From Anaerococcus degeneri (GTDB lineage Bacteria > Bacillota > Clostridia > Tissierellales > Peptoniphilaceae), in NCBI RefSeq assembly GCF_017874475.1, contig NZ_JAGGLO010000003.1, forward strand, positions 62,001-126,000: a DNA stretch of 64,000 nt, written 5' to 3'. A model generated the notes under the pieces. It saw nothing but the letters and a program-made list of their open reading frames with translations, searched no databases and was not told where the DNA came from. Made by a program: the position numbers and the translations under genes. Below are positions 25,005-33,901 of this stretch, one piece after another. The first letter of the stretch is position 1. Every line of letters starts with the position of its first letter.

Positions 25005-25361
25005 ATCCCTAATAAAAATCCTAGCAAAATTTATACTAGTTTTTTTAAAATATATCAATTTTAAAAGCACAACTAAGCTTGGCTTATCCCAGCGCCATCC
25101 AGAATATTTTGCCATGAAGGAAGAGGAATAGAAATGTTTTTCTATATTTTTTATTAACAAAATAATTTCTAAGACTAAAATCTTGCTGATGGTGCTGGTT
25201 TTAAGCCAAAGGCTAGAGGTTAAATTTTCATTTCTTTTAAAACTTTTTAGCTCAATCTCTTGTATTTAATTAATATGCTATTTTCTATTATCTTTTATTT
25301 AAATTTTGCATTTATAGACTTTAAACCATAAAGCTTCTAGGACCTTAAAAAATTTCTTCTC
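25005..25361. other. gene-free intergenic stretch
   Basis: 357 bases, very AT-rich. No ORF with an SD and coding character. A 60-codon minus-strand frame here runs through the terminator and has no SD. Short readable bits (YSGWRWDKPSL on the minus strand, LADGAGFKPKARG before a stop on the plus strand) could be remnants of a decayed gene, but I cannot identify them. Confidence 0.4.
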
Positions 25362-26882
25362 TTATCCCCTACCCATAAATGATAGAACCTTTTCGTAGAG
25401 TGGCCCTGAAAATGAATAATCTATTACTGTCTTATCCCAGTCTAAAATACTATTTGCATCTATTATCTCTGGGTTTAGGCCAGTAAGATTGCCATTTTTA
25501 TCTAAACTTACAAGGCTTTCTATTTCCTTATCCCTGTAGGCGATTTTGATTTTCACACTTGGAGTGTCTTTTTCTTGACTCTGGCAAATAAGTACGGTTG
25601 ACCTCTGGCAAATCCCATCAAGAAAGTCATTATCTTTTTCAATGACCCTTCCATTATCTGCCTTCTCAACAGACCTTAGACTTACAAGAGCATTCTCCCA
25701 TTTTGGAACGACTAGGTAAAAATCATTACCAGTTAGAAAAGCCTCATAATTTTCAGGATCTCTCTGACCTTCTAGGATTAGTCTTGGGTCTTTATAGTCT
25801 GCAAAACATGCTTGCCAGGCAAATAGTTTACTCATTACATTAGGTAGAGTATCTTCAGCATTGGCCCTGCCCATATAGATTATAAAGGCATTTACCTTTT
25901 CATCATCTGGGTCTATGCCAAGCCATGCAGCCATCCTTACAAAGTCATCTGAATATCGGTTAGTTTTATAATCAGGTCCAGCTAGGGTTTGGGTTTCTGT
26001 TGCTACCCCTATGCCTGCATCTGTATAGATTTTGCTAAAAAACATTAGCCTACCTACTTCGTTTACATAAAATATATTAGGATTTTCTTGCCACAAGTCT
26101 TTGATGGCAAAACCCTCTTTATTGCCCATGTCATACTGGTAGGAAGGATTTGAAATATAACTGTCATAATGGTCAATTATGTGCCTATAGTAGTCCGCTA
26201 GGCTTTTTTCCATGAGGTCTAATATCTCATCAGGACTAATATCAAAATAGGATAATAGCTCATCATCTGTAAGACGCTTGCCATCTTTTATTGAAAAATT
26301 ATAGGTCCTATATACTTGAAAACCTGAGTCAATATTATTGTAGAGATGGATAAAGAGGCTTAGGATTTCTTCGTCTTGGTAGGTTGAAAACTCAGCATGA
26401 ACAAAGGGTTCATCGCTATCTTTAGAATATTCATCCGCATCCTTGTACATGGCCTTTAGGTTTTCGAGGTCCTTTTCTATTTCCTCATTGGCTAGGTCCG
26501 CATCCTTTGAATCTAGCAAAATTTTTGGTAGGTGGATACCAAAGATGGGTCCCTTGGCCTTTTCCATTTGCTTGTCAATCACAAAGTCTTTCCAAACCTC
26601 CCTATCTTCAACAAGAGTAGAGTTACTTCCTGCTAGAGCGCCTGTTACAGGATGCCCCTTAATTGGCTCTCTCTTTGCTATTTCACTTTCAGAAGGCTTA
26701 TCCAAATTATTTTGACTTTCTCCTGAAGATTTACCCAGACTTTCATTGTCATTATTTTTATTTACTGGTTTTTCTTCTTGGCTTATTGGCTTCGGATCAT
26801 CAGTTTTGCCTTCTTTATTAGCACAAGCAGTCAAGGCTAAGCCTAAGCAAAGGATAAGGATTTTATACTTTTTCATCACCAT
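25362..26882 (-). CDS. lipoprotein with DUF3298-like domain
   Basis: About 506 residues. The signal peptide ends at lipobox LALTAC (C20 from the chosen start), followed by a polar Lys/Glu/Ser/Asn linker to about residue 75. The segment EILSLFIHLYNNIDSGFQVYRTYNFSIKDGKRLTDDELL resembles the RsiV/PdaC-type DUF3298 fold. Otherwise unrecognised. The start is ambiguous (GTG 26888, ATG 26882, ATG 26876). I chose 26882 because AAGGA lies 7 bases before it. It overlaps the zinc-ribbon gene by 20 bases and completes a three-gene envelope operon. It is exported, probably to watch or stabilise the outer membrane face. Confidence 0.75.
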   Translation of the reverse strand: MVMKKYKILILCLGLALTACANKEGKTDDPKPISQEEKPVNKNNDNESLGKSSGESQNNLDKPSESEIAKREPIKGHPVTGALAGSNSTLVEDREVWKDFVIDKQMEKAKGPIFGIHLPKILLDSKDADLANEEIEKDLENLKAMYKDADEYSKDSDEPFVHAEFSTYQDEEILSLFIHLYNNIDSGFQVYRTYNFSIKDGKRLTDDELLSYFDISPDEILDLMEKSLADYYRHIIDHYDSYISNPSYQYDMGNKEGFAIKDLWQENPNIFYVNEVGRLMFFSKIYTDAGIGVATETQTLAGPDYKTNRYSDDFVRMAAWLGIDPDDEKVNAFIIYMGRANAEDTLPNVMSKLFAWQACFADYKDPRLILEGQRDPENYEAFLTGNDFYLVVPKWENALVSLRSVEKADNGRVIEKDNDFLDGICQRSTVLICQSQEKDTPSVKIKIAYRDKEIESLVSLDKNGNLTGLNPEIIDANSILDWDKTVIDYSFSGPLYEKVLSFMGRG

Positions 26883-28341
26883 GATCACATCCTTCTTTGT
26901 TAAATTTTATCTTATTTCCCTTGATTTCACAGCTATTTTCTCCATCAATACAATAGTTTTCAAGGCCGTATTCATGCCTTATAAATTCATCAAGGCTTAT
27001 AAGATTAGTCACTTCGTGTTTACTTTCAACCTCATAGGAGTGCCTTGCATCCTGGTTCCTATATTTGCTGTAGACATTATAATAATATATGAAACCAGCA
27101 ACTAAGAGTAACCAGAAAAAGTCTTTGGAATCTTGAAACTTTGTATCATCAAATATATCAAAGGCTGCAACGAACCATAGGACAAGGGCTATTAAGAAGC
27201 TTATAACTTCCACAAGGGCTGATGCCATAAATAGTTTTTTGAAATTTATAGGCACTGATCCCATGGTTTCCTTAGTCCTTGCATTTACTGCAACATAGTG
27301 TAAAACGTGTTTATCACCCTTATTTTCCATATAGGAGTAAAGCCAAACCGGCAAATAGGAAGCCTTCCAAGAATCGCCTTTTACAATAAATTCTTCTTCT
27401 TCCCAGTTAACTCCTCTGTCATATTCTTCGATGGTATCTTTGATGGCAAATCTAGCCACATCTGAGCCCCACACGTCTGTAATTTTTTTAAGATCAGATA
27501 CATTGGTATCTCTCTTTTCGGATGTATAGCCTTTTAGGTAGTTGGCATTGTATTTGACACAATTTTCTGTATCAAAAGGCATGATAGAATTTATGATATT
27601 TGTTGTCTTTTCCTTTGATGAATAGTCAAGCTTATCCATACTTGATTCTATTGATAAATCATCAATGCTTATGTCAAAGTCCCTGCCTACCCTGTAAAGA
27701 TCAGCATCATAAACGGTTTTTTCATTATCACCATCTTTTACTGTCCTAGTATCGGTTAAGATTTCTCCCTTGCCACTAAGTTTCATATGGCCGTTTATAT
27801 CAACAAGCATATATGGAAAATACACCCCACATATATTTTCGGCATTAAATTCCTTAATAAATTGTGGGTGAGCAAAGGTCTTTCTTTGACCAACAAAATT
27901 TTCAATCTCTTCTTTTGCTTCATTCTTAGTCACAGCAAATGGCAAAATTACGTCAGGTACAGCTCCATTATCAATTTTAGAATTTATTGAAAGGGTATTT
28001 CTGCACCAATGACACCTGGCTTGGGTAGAAGTTGCTGTATCGATAACTACTTCAGCCCCACAACTCTCACATTTTAAGGTTATAATATCATCAGCATTTG
28101 AATCTATATCTGCCGCTCCTGTCCCTAGGTAATTTCCTTGTAAACTAGAAATATCAGCATCTTCTTCCGCAAGTTCTGGGTCAAATTCATGCCTGCAGAA
28201 ATTGCACCTAAGCTTGCCAGTCTTGGTATTTGTAGAAATATCAGTAGAACCACACTTTGGACACTTAACCTGGCCATCTTTTACTTGGTCTGTATCTTTA
28301 ATTATGTTTATGTTTTCATTATTATCTCTTTCGCCTGCCAT
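26863..28341 (-). CDS. TFIIB-type zinc-ribbon membrane protein (YdjG-like)
   Basis: A 492-residue protein with two N-terminal zinc ribbons: CPKCGSTD...CNFC (about 24-50) and CESCGAEV...CHWC (about 91-115). A long soluble middle follows, then two membrane helices at about 370-420 (FMASALVEVISFLIALVLWFV and FFWLLLVAGFIYYY) and a short C-terminal tail. This layout is that of Bacillus YdjG, which acts with YdjH, YdjI (SPFH) and PspA at stressed membranes. Here it follows the SPFH gene by ten bases with a strong SD (aaggaggagg). No pspA homologue is nearby. Confidence 0.82.
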   Translation of the reverse strand: MAGERDNNENINIIKDTDQVKDGQVKCPKCGSTDISTNTKTGKLRCNFCRHEFDPELAEEDADISSLQGNYLGTGAADIDSNADDIITLKCESCGAEVVIDTATSTQARCHWCRNTLSINSKIDNGAVPDVILPFAVTKNEAKEEIENFVGQRKTFAHPQFIKEFNAENICGVYFPYMLVDINGHMKLSGKGEILTDTRTVKDGDNEKTVYDADLYRVGRDFDISIDDLSIESSMDKLDYSSKEKTTNIINSIMPFDTENCVKYNANYLKGYTSEKRDTNVSDLKKITDVWGSDVARFAIKDTIEEYDRGVNWEEEEFIVKGDSWKASYLPVWLYSYMENKGDKHVLHYVAVNARTKETMGSVPINFKKLFMASALVEVISFLIALVLWFVAAFDIFDDTKFQDSKDFFWLLLVAGFIYYYNVYSKYRNQDARHSYEVESKHEVTNLISLDEFIRHEYGLENYCIDGENSCEIKGNKIKFNKEGCDHGDEKV

Positions 28342-28351
28342 AGCCTCCTCC

Positions 28352-29578
28352 TTAGAATCCTAAAAGATCAGATTTAGCCTTATCAAATTCTTCCTGGCTA
28401 ATAACTCCTGCATCTAAAAGTTTTTTCATTTGGATTAATTTTTCTGTTGGATCGACTTGTGCGTTATTTGACGCTTGTTGGTTTTGTTGATTTTGGTTTG
28501 GAATATTTTGTCCTACTCCAAAATTAGGTTGGTAAGAATTTGCTCCCCCTGGCTGGTTAAGTCCACCTGCCATGGATCCTGCAGCATTCATTCCCATGCC
28601 CATAAAGGCCATTCCTGCACCACCGCCATTTTCTCCTGCACTTTGCATACCCCTAGCAACTGATTGTTGGAAGAATGAATTTCCACGATTTCCAGAAAGA
28701 GCATCCGCTTTTTTGACATCTGATAATAATTTTTTTGTATCTTCGTCATATTCGATAGCAAGGATTGCTGTCTTTATAATTTCAAGTCCCCTATCTGTCT
28801 TCCATTGGTAGGCATCCTCAACAGCCTTGGTTAGGGACTTCGCAAAACCAATTTGATCACCCTGGATTTTGCTCATCCTATTTCCCCTTGAAGGGTCATT
28901 TGTATAATTAGAAAAAGCTGCGGATAGGCTGCCTACAACTTCGTTAAAGAGTTGTTCACCTAGCTCATTATCTATATCACCAAAGTCAAAAACAGGTGCA
29001 TCCTCAATTAAGTATTTTTGAGGAAGGAAATTTTTGACAAAAAGAAGGGGATCGACAATCTTAAGTGTATATGTTCCCCTGGTTACAGCCCCTACTTGGG
29101 TGCCAAGATAGGCATCATCCCAATAAATTTCACTTTGAGTTCCAAAACGGTTGTTTGGTATTTCTTTTAAATTTACATAAAAAGCAAGTTGCTCTGCCCC
29201 TGGTTGGCCGCCAAACTTAATCTTTTCCCAAGATGACTGAATTAGCGAACCCATGACTCCATCACCTACGAAAATTGACTTGGAACTTGTTTCGTCACTT
29301 GAATATATAAAGCCACCGGCTTCTGCAACTACGCCAGTAATCATCCCATTTTCGATGGTAATGAGAGCTGTGCCTTCAGGGACGATTATCTTAGACCCAT
29401 TAGAAATAACATTTTCACTTGACCTGGTGTTTGAGCCTCTACCTTGATTAGTTCCTTGGCTAACAGCTGGAAATATACCTGCTGTTGCTGGTATGCCTGG
29501 CATAGGTTTGTAAAAATCTAGCCATTGGTCTGCAAAACTTCCTCCGAGTGCTCCTGTAAATGCTTTTATAAATCCCAT
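28352..29578 (-). CDS. SPFH-domain protein with SHOCT tail (YdjI-like)
   Basis: A 408-residue protein. It starts MGFIKAFTGALGGSFADQWLDFYKP, typical of the YdjI/virion-core-like SPFH group. The SPFH/band-7 region spans about 60-270 (IIVPEGTALITIENGMITGVV, then YTLKIVDPLLFVKNFLP). A Gly/Met/Asn/Gln-rich linker (about 315-370) joins a C-terminal SHOCT motif, EKLIQMKKLLDAGVISQEEFDKAKSDLL. SPFH proteins form membrane-associated scaffolds. First gene of the operon with the zinc-ribbon and lipoprotein genes. SD is taggagg. Confidence 0.87.
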   Translation of the reverse strand: MGFIKAFTGALGGSFADQWLDFYKPMPGIPATAGIFPAVSQGTNQGRGSNTRSSENVISNGSKIIVPEGTALITIENGMITGVVAEAGGFIYSSDETSSKSIFVGDGVMGSLIQSSWEKIKFGGQPGAEQLAFYVNLKEIPNNRFGTQSEIYWDDAYLGTQVGAVTRGTYTLKIVDPLLFVKNFLPQKYLIEDAPVFDFGDIDNELGEQLFNEVVGSLSAAFSNYTNDPSRGNRMSKIQGDQIGFAKSLTKAVEDAYQWKTDRGLEIIKTAILAIEYDEDTKKLLSDVKKADALSGNRGNSFFQQSVARGMQSAGENGGGAGMAFMGMGMNAAGSMAGGLNQPGGANSYQPNFGVGQNIPNQNQQNQQASNNAQVDPTEKLIQMKKLLDAGVISQEEFDKAKSDLLGF

Positions 29579-29670
29579 TTTTACCTCCTAATTTTTATCT
29601 TGGATTTAAGTAAAATATTTTTTTACTCTTGTTCTTAGTTTTATTAAATCACATTAAATTGATAAAATAA

Positions 29671-29724
29671 ATAGACCAGAGGTCAATCTTTGGCTAAATT
29701 TACAAAGATAGACCTTTGGTCTAT
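29671..29724. promoter_or_regulatory. nested palindromes GACC-N3-GGTC upstream of the SPFH operon
   Basis: Two 11-bp dyads, GACCAGAGGTC (29674-29684) and GACCTTTGGTC (29711-29721), are themselves the arms of a 22-bp inverted repeat with two mismatches and a 10-bp loop. It may be an operator, a cruciform or a terminator. It lies about 90-145 bp upstream of the SPFH start codon. Confidence 0.5.
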
Positions 29725-29744
29725 ATAAAAAAACCTATTAAAAT

Positions 29745-29792
29745 AAAAAAACACCTCCCTATTGCTAGCATAATTACTAAAATAAGGAAGTG
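29745..29792 (-). terminator. intrinsic terminator of the LuxR-type sensor gene
   Basis: Minus strand 12-bp stem (CACTTCCTTATT with AATAGGGAGGTG, two G-U pairs) followed by seven T. Confidence 0.7.
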
Positions 29793-29807
29793 GTTTATAA
29801 CTTTCTT

Positions 29808-31415
29808 TTATTCTATTTTTTCATTGACCTGGTCATTTTCTTCATTAACATTTCCTATTATCTGATCAACCATTCCACAGCCTTTAATAAGGTCAAGGTA
29901 AAGAAGTAATTCTCCCCTAGATGATACATTAAGTTTTTTATAAATTTTCAAAATATGGTGTTTGGCAGTACTCTTGCTAATATAAAGTATTTCTGGAAGC
30001 TGGTCTACGTCATAACCCTTTATCAAAAGAACTAAAACATTTAACTCAGCGGGAGTGAGGCTTGAGGTTGCTTCAATAAATTTCTTGAACTTGTATCCTA
30101 GATAAGGAGGTAGCCCCTTGATTGGCCTATCTTTAATTTTTTCCCTAACATTTTCCAAAAACTTATTTATCTCGTAAAAACCAGAGTCTAAAATGTCTTG
30201 CCTGTAGTCTTCGTCTAAGATTTTCTCCTGGTTTTCTATTAGGGAAAGTCCATCTGTAATTGGGCTTATGTACCTTCTAGTAAAATTCCAGCTAATGACT
30301 ATAGCAAAAAATAAAAATAAGACAACAGAAATTGCAATATTGGATATATTTTTAAAAATATCCCTATTATATTCATCAAGAGGAACCATAGAAATAATTA
30401 AGGACTTATCCCCGTTTTCTATTAGGGAAACTTCTCTCAATAAACCTATGTATTTGGATTTTGAGCCTACAAATTCCTTTAAGTCCCTACCATGATCTTT
30501 GATTTCTAAAATATCATCTGGTAGAAAATAATATCCCTCCTGGGTTCCGCTGCTAAGGGCCTTTTCGGTATCTATTTTACTATCAGCCACAGGCAAAAAT
30601 ACAGAACTTAACCTCTTCATCTTGGATGGTTGGGCAATTTTTTCCTTAAAATACATTTCTTCTACTTCAAAGCCACAGACTCCATAAAGCTTGCCATCCC
30701 TACTCGCAATAGGAAGGCTTATTAACATGACCTTTTCACTTGTTCCAGGTAGGGTAAATACTTTGGTCATCCTATAGGAATCATAAATAGACTTATTTAC
30801 ATTTTTAGCAAGGAGAGCGTAGGCAGGTAGATTTGATAAATCATATTCTAACTTCCACTTCCTATGGGGCATTGCCGAGTGTTTCTTAGCCACATCTGCA
30901 TCTCCCCTATATACAGTAACAGACGATTCCTTCAAGCTCCTAGAATCAAGTTTTAAATACAAACCAGACCTAGAATCTTTTGCCCCCTTATTTTTAGAAT
31001 TAACAGTTGTATTGAACAAGACAAAGGCTCCTGATGTATCTGCGTAAAACATGGAGCTTTTCAGGTTTTCGAATATCCTATCCTGTATTTGATTAAGGAG
31101 TTTTTGATTATCTCTCAAATCTTCAAAAGAAATTTTTTCCTCATCCAAAATCTCTTCTAGGATGTCACTTGTATCTTGGGATAAGTGCATAGCAGAAATA
31201 GCTGACTTATCAAAATAACCCTTTATTTCCTTATCCAGCATAGATACTTGGATATCAAGGCTCTTTACATAATCTTTTCTGACATTTTTGTATTGGTCAA
31301 ATAAAACCAAAGCCAAAACTATGAAAAATAGCAAAAGCCCAGCAAAAATAATCATATAGGAAAAAAGCTTTCTATACATTGAATTTTTTTGATATTTCTT
31401 ATTTATATCAAACAA
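29808..31415 (-). CDS. membrane-bound one-component sensor with LuxR-type HTH
   Basis: A 535-residue protein. An N-terminal helix (MIIFAGLLLFFIVLALVLF) is followed by an external sensory region of about 300 residues of Cache-like type (SKSSMFYADTSGAFVLF-like strands, GKLYGVCGFEVEEMYF), a second helix (IAISVVLFLFFAIVISW) and a short HAMP-like linker. The C-terminal LuxR HTH (about 455-515) reads SLTPAELNVLVLLIKGYDVDQLPEILYISKSTAKHHILKIYKKL (across 29920-30060). There is no kinase or receiver domain. The start is TTG with AGGAG six bases before it. It lies 15 bp after a binding-protein gene, so the pair probably forms one signalling unit. Confidence 0.82.
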   Translation of the reverse strand: MFDINKKYQKNSMYRKLFSYMIIFAGLLLFFIVLALVLFDQYKNVRKDYVKSLDIQVSMLDKEIKGYFDKSAISAMHLSQDTSDILEEILDEEKISFEDLRDNQKLLNQIQDRIFENLKSSMFYADTSGAFVLFNTTVNSKNKGAKDSRSGLYLKLDSRSLKESSVTVYRGDADVAKKHSAMPHRKWKLEYDLSNLPAYALLAKNVNKSIYDSYRMTKVFTLPGTSEKVMLISLPIASRDGKLYGVCGFEVEEMYFKEKIAQPSKMKRLSSVFLPVADSKIDTEKALSSGTQEGYYFLPDDILEIKDHGRDLKEFVGSKSKYIGLLREVSLIENGDKSLIISMVPLDEYNRDIFKNISNIAISVVLFLFFAIVISWNFTRRYISPITDGLSLIENQEKILDEDYRQDILDSGFYEINKFLENVREKIKDRPIKGLPPYLGYKFKKFIEATSSLTPAELNVLVLLIKGYDVDQLPEILYISKSTAKHHILKIYKKLNVSSRGELLLYLDLIKGCGMVDQIIGNVNEENDQVNEKIE

Positions 31416-31430
31416 GGGCTGCTCCTAAAA

Positions 31431-32750
31431 TTATCCTATCAGCTTTTCCCAGCATTCTTCTATCAGACTATTAACATCTTCGCCATTTTTATATCTTTCT
31501 TCAAAGGATTTTTGATTAGCCCTAAGCCAATCATAAAAATTTAAAACCTTATTATAATCATAAGACTCTGAGAGAAAGCTGTAGTCTTTTTCCATCTTTG
31601 ATAAGCTATGGTATAACTCCTTATAATCGTGGTTTTCAAATTCCATAGTTAAAACTTTGTTAAAGGCCTCATTTCTTACAGGCATATAGCCAGTTTTTGT
31701 AACAAAGTCTAAGTTTCTCCCACTTTCTGTAATCCATTTGGCAAATATGGCTGCCGCCTTTGCCTTTTCATCAGTAGTCTTATAGGCGCAAAGCCCTGTA
31801 CCAGCTAGGGTATCAAACTTATTTCCACTCTTATTTATTGGCAAAGCTAAAACTTTTAGATCCATAGGCTCAGACCTATTGTCTGGGTAGGTCACCATAT
31901 CATTATAATACAAAACAGCGGCAGATGAACTTATCCCTGCTAGGGTCTCCCCTGTCATCATCTGGGTATTGGCATAAAGATCTGACACAATGATATGGCC
32001 CTTTACTAGGGAGGTCATAAATTTATCAAATTCCTTTTTAAATTCCATGTTATTTTTATCATACCAGCCCTGGTCGTTATGGAGTTTGGCATTTGGATTT
32101 GTTGAAAGATTGGCCAATTCGATTTCCCTTAAAATGTAGTCCATGGCACAAAAAGCCTTGCCATTAGACCATTCATAAAATTTCTCAGCTGCATCAAAAA
32201 ATCCATCCCAAGTTAATAAATCTTCATAATCAAGGCCTGTATCTTTAGAAAACCTAGCAAACATAGACCCATTAATAAAGAGCATATGGGTCGATTTTGA
32301 GATAGGAAAAACTAAAAGCTTATCTCCCACCTTGCCATCTTCTAAAAAATCTTCCTGATAATCACTGAGTTCTTCTTTTGTAAAATAATCTTGCCAATCA
32401 ATTAGGTTTTCACTCCCCAAATCATCGGCATTTCCACTATGGCAAAAGAACAAATCTGGCATTTTTTTTGCCCCGGACTTGCCCGCCTGAGAATCTAAAA
32501 GCTCATCTCCAATTTCTGCTGAATTACTTGTCGCAGTAACATTTATAACAATTCCTTCCTTACTACCCACAGTTTCGTTAAAGTCATCAACGAGCTTATC
32601 CATAGGCGATGAAGCCTGTTCGCCATAAACGTGCCACATTGTGAGGCTTACAGGTTCTTTTTTATTTCTTGAAAAAATAATGAATATAGTAATAATAATA
32701 AAAATTAATAAAAAAATTATTCCCACATTCTTGTATTTACTATTTTTCAT
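31431..32750 (-). CDS. family 1 extracellular solute-binding protein, membrane-anchored
   Basis: A 439-residue protein of the sugar-type family 1 binding proteins (VSLTMWHVYGEQASSPMDKLVDDFNE start, TLAGTGLCAYKTTDEKAKAAAIFAKWIT and FVTKTGYMPVRNEAFNK near the C-terminus). The N-terminal segment IIFLLIFIIITIFIIFSRNKKEP has no lipobox Cys and no obvious cleavage site, so it is likely held by an uncleaved helix. No permease or ATPase genes adjoin. Instead a membrane LuxR sensor follows in the same transcript. Sugar or glycan fragment as ligand is an inference from the family. Confidence 0.85.
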   Translation of the reverse strand: MKNSKYKNVGIIFLLIFIIITIFIIFSRNKKEPVSLTMWHVYGEQASSPMDKLVDDFNETVGSKEGIVINVTATSNSAEIGDELLDSQAGKSGAKKMPDLFFCHSGNADDLGSENLIDWQDYFTKEELSDYQEDFLEDGKVGDKLLVFPISKSTHMLFINGSMFARFSKDTGLDYEDLLTWDGFFDAAEKFYEWSNGKAFCAMDYILREIELANLSTNPNAKLHNDQGWYDKNNMEFKKEFDKFMTSLVKGHIIVSDLYANTQMMTGETLAGISSSAAVLYYNDMVTYPDNRSEPMDLKVLALPINKSGNKFDTLAGTGLCAYKTTDEKAKAAAIFAKWITESGRNLDFVTKTGYMPVRNEAFNKVLTMEFENHDYKELYHSLSKMEKDYSFLSESYDYNKVLNFYDWLRANQKSFEERYKNGEDVNSLIEECWEKLIG

Positions 32751-32927
32751 CCTATCCTCGATTCAAAATTAAAAACATCTTCCTATATTAAAACTATCAT
32801 AGTTAATCCACCTTGTCAAGATAAGCTTATAAAGAACTTGGTTAATTTTCTTCTAATTTTCTTTGATATTTTACTTTAAAAATAATTCCCAAAATATTTT
32901 TAAAATAATTAAGAAAAATTTCTAAAC

Positions 32928-32975
32928 AAAAAAAGATGAAGTCCTCAAATAGTATTAACTATTCTAACCTTCATC
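32928..32975 (-). terminator. intrinsic terminator of the ogg-srtB unit
   Basis: Minus strand outer stem GATGAAG/CTTCATC with inner AATAGT/ACTATT, followed by seven T. Confidence 0.75.
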
Positions 32976-32998
32976 TTTTATTGGTATTAAATTTGATT

Positions 32999-33901
32999 TT
33001 ACTTTCCTATAGCATTTTCTCTTCCATAATAAAATAGGTATTGTTGGGCATAACCTGCAAGGTCTCCGAATATTTCTCTGGCATAGTCGTCTACTTGTTT
33101 TTTTGGTACTTCCTTGCCGATAAAAAGTGTTTCCATCACCCTTTTAATCCACACATCAACAGGGAATGTCTCCCTCCTATGGTAGGCAAAAAGCATGATG
33201 CAATCCGCAACCTTTGGGCCAATGCCTGGGAGCTCTTTTAATTTGTTGTGGAGGGCCTTGTCTGTAAGATTTTTTTCATCTTCAAAATTTAAGTATCCAT
33301 CCACAAAGGCCTTTGCAGTTTCAACTATCCTTACATCACGAAAACCAACTCTGGCATGTTCCCTTAAATCTATTGGGTCAACCTTTGCTAAAACTTCCGG
33401 ACTTGGGAAGGAATAATATTCTTCTCCCATATATTCTCCCAGATAATCTCCGTACCTTTCAGAAATTATCCTGACAGCTTTTTTTATCCTTGGAATTTGA
33501 TTGTTGGCTGAAATTATAAATGAAATTGTAGTTTCAAATAATTCTTGGTTTAAAATCCTAATGCCGTATCCATAGCCTGTGGCCTTATTTAGAATTTCTG
33601 ATTCTGACAAGGCTTCTTTTATCATTCCATAATCTGTGCCTAGGTCAAAGTAATCATAAAAAATTTCGTAAAATTCATCAAGACTTACATTTCTAATTAG
33701 GGTATAGCCGTCGCATTCAAGAAGGTTTATAATTTTTCCCAAAAATACGGCTGTATATGACCCGTCGTCATTTTTTCTAAAATTAAAACATTGACCACAT
33801 TCGAAAATATGGTCAACTTTAAAAGAGTCTTCCCTGAGGATAAGACCACGAGGAGACTCTTCTATATTTAATTTTCTCTTTTCACTTGTTTGGTATCTCA
33901 T
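32999..33901 (-). CDS. ogg: 8-oxoguanine DNA glycosylase/AP lyase (Ogg1 type)
   Basis: Base-excision repair enzyme removing oxidised guanine. 300 residues. The N-terminal OGG domain has HIFECGQCFNFRKNDDGSYTAVF. A helix-hairpin-helix GPD motif follows: LKELPGIGPKVADCIMLFAYHRRETFPVDVWIKR (across 33140-33245), with the catalytic Asp in PVDVW and the HhH GIGPK. The active-site Lys expected just before DCIM-like helices corresponds to the K of GPKVADC. SINNQIPRI-like ISANNQIPRIKKAV is also typical. It starts in a TAATG overlap with srtB. Confidence 0.93.
   Translation of the reverse strand: MRYQTSEKRKLNIEESPRGLILREDSFKVDHIFECGQCFNFRKNDDGSYTAVFLGKIINLLECDGYTLIRNVSLDEFYEIFYDYFDLGTDYGMIKEALSESEILNKATGYGYGIRILNQELFETTISFIISANNQIPRIKKAVRIISERYGDYLGEYMGEEYYSFPSPEVLAKVDPIDLREHARVGFRDVRIVETAKAFVDGYLNFEDEKNLTDKALHNKLKELPGIGPKVADCIMLFAYHRRETFPVDVWIKRVMETLFIGKEVPKKQVDDYAREIFGDLAGYAQQYLFYYGRENAIGK

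Noticed and set aside
24978-25160. Minus-strand 60-codon frame after the P-loop gene
   Set aside because: No SD and it ends inside the terminator stem; kept only as a remark on a possible remnant.
29671-29724. Simple terminator of the LuxR sensor gene
   Set aside because: A better terminator with a T7 run already lies closer to that gene at 29745-29792; the nested palindromes need another explanation.
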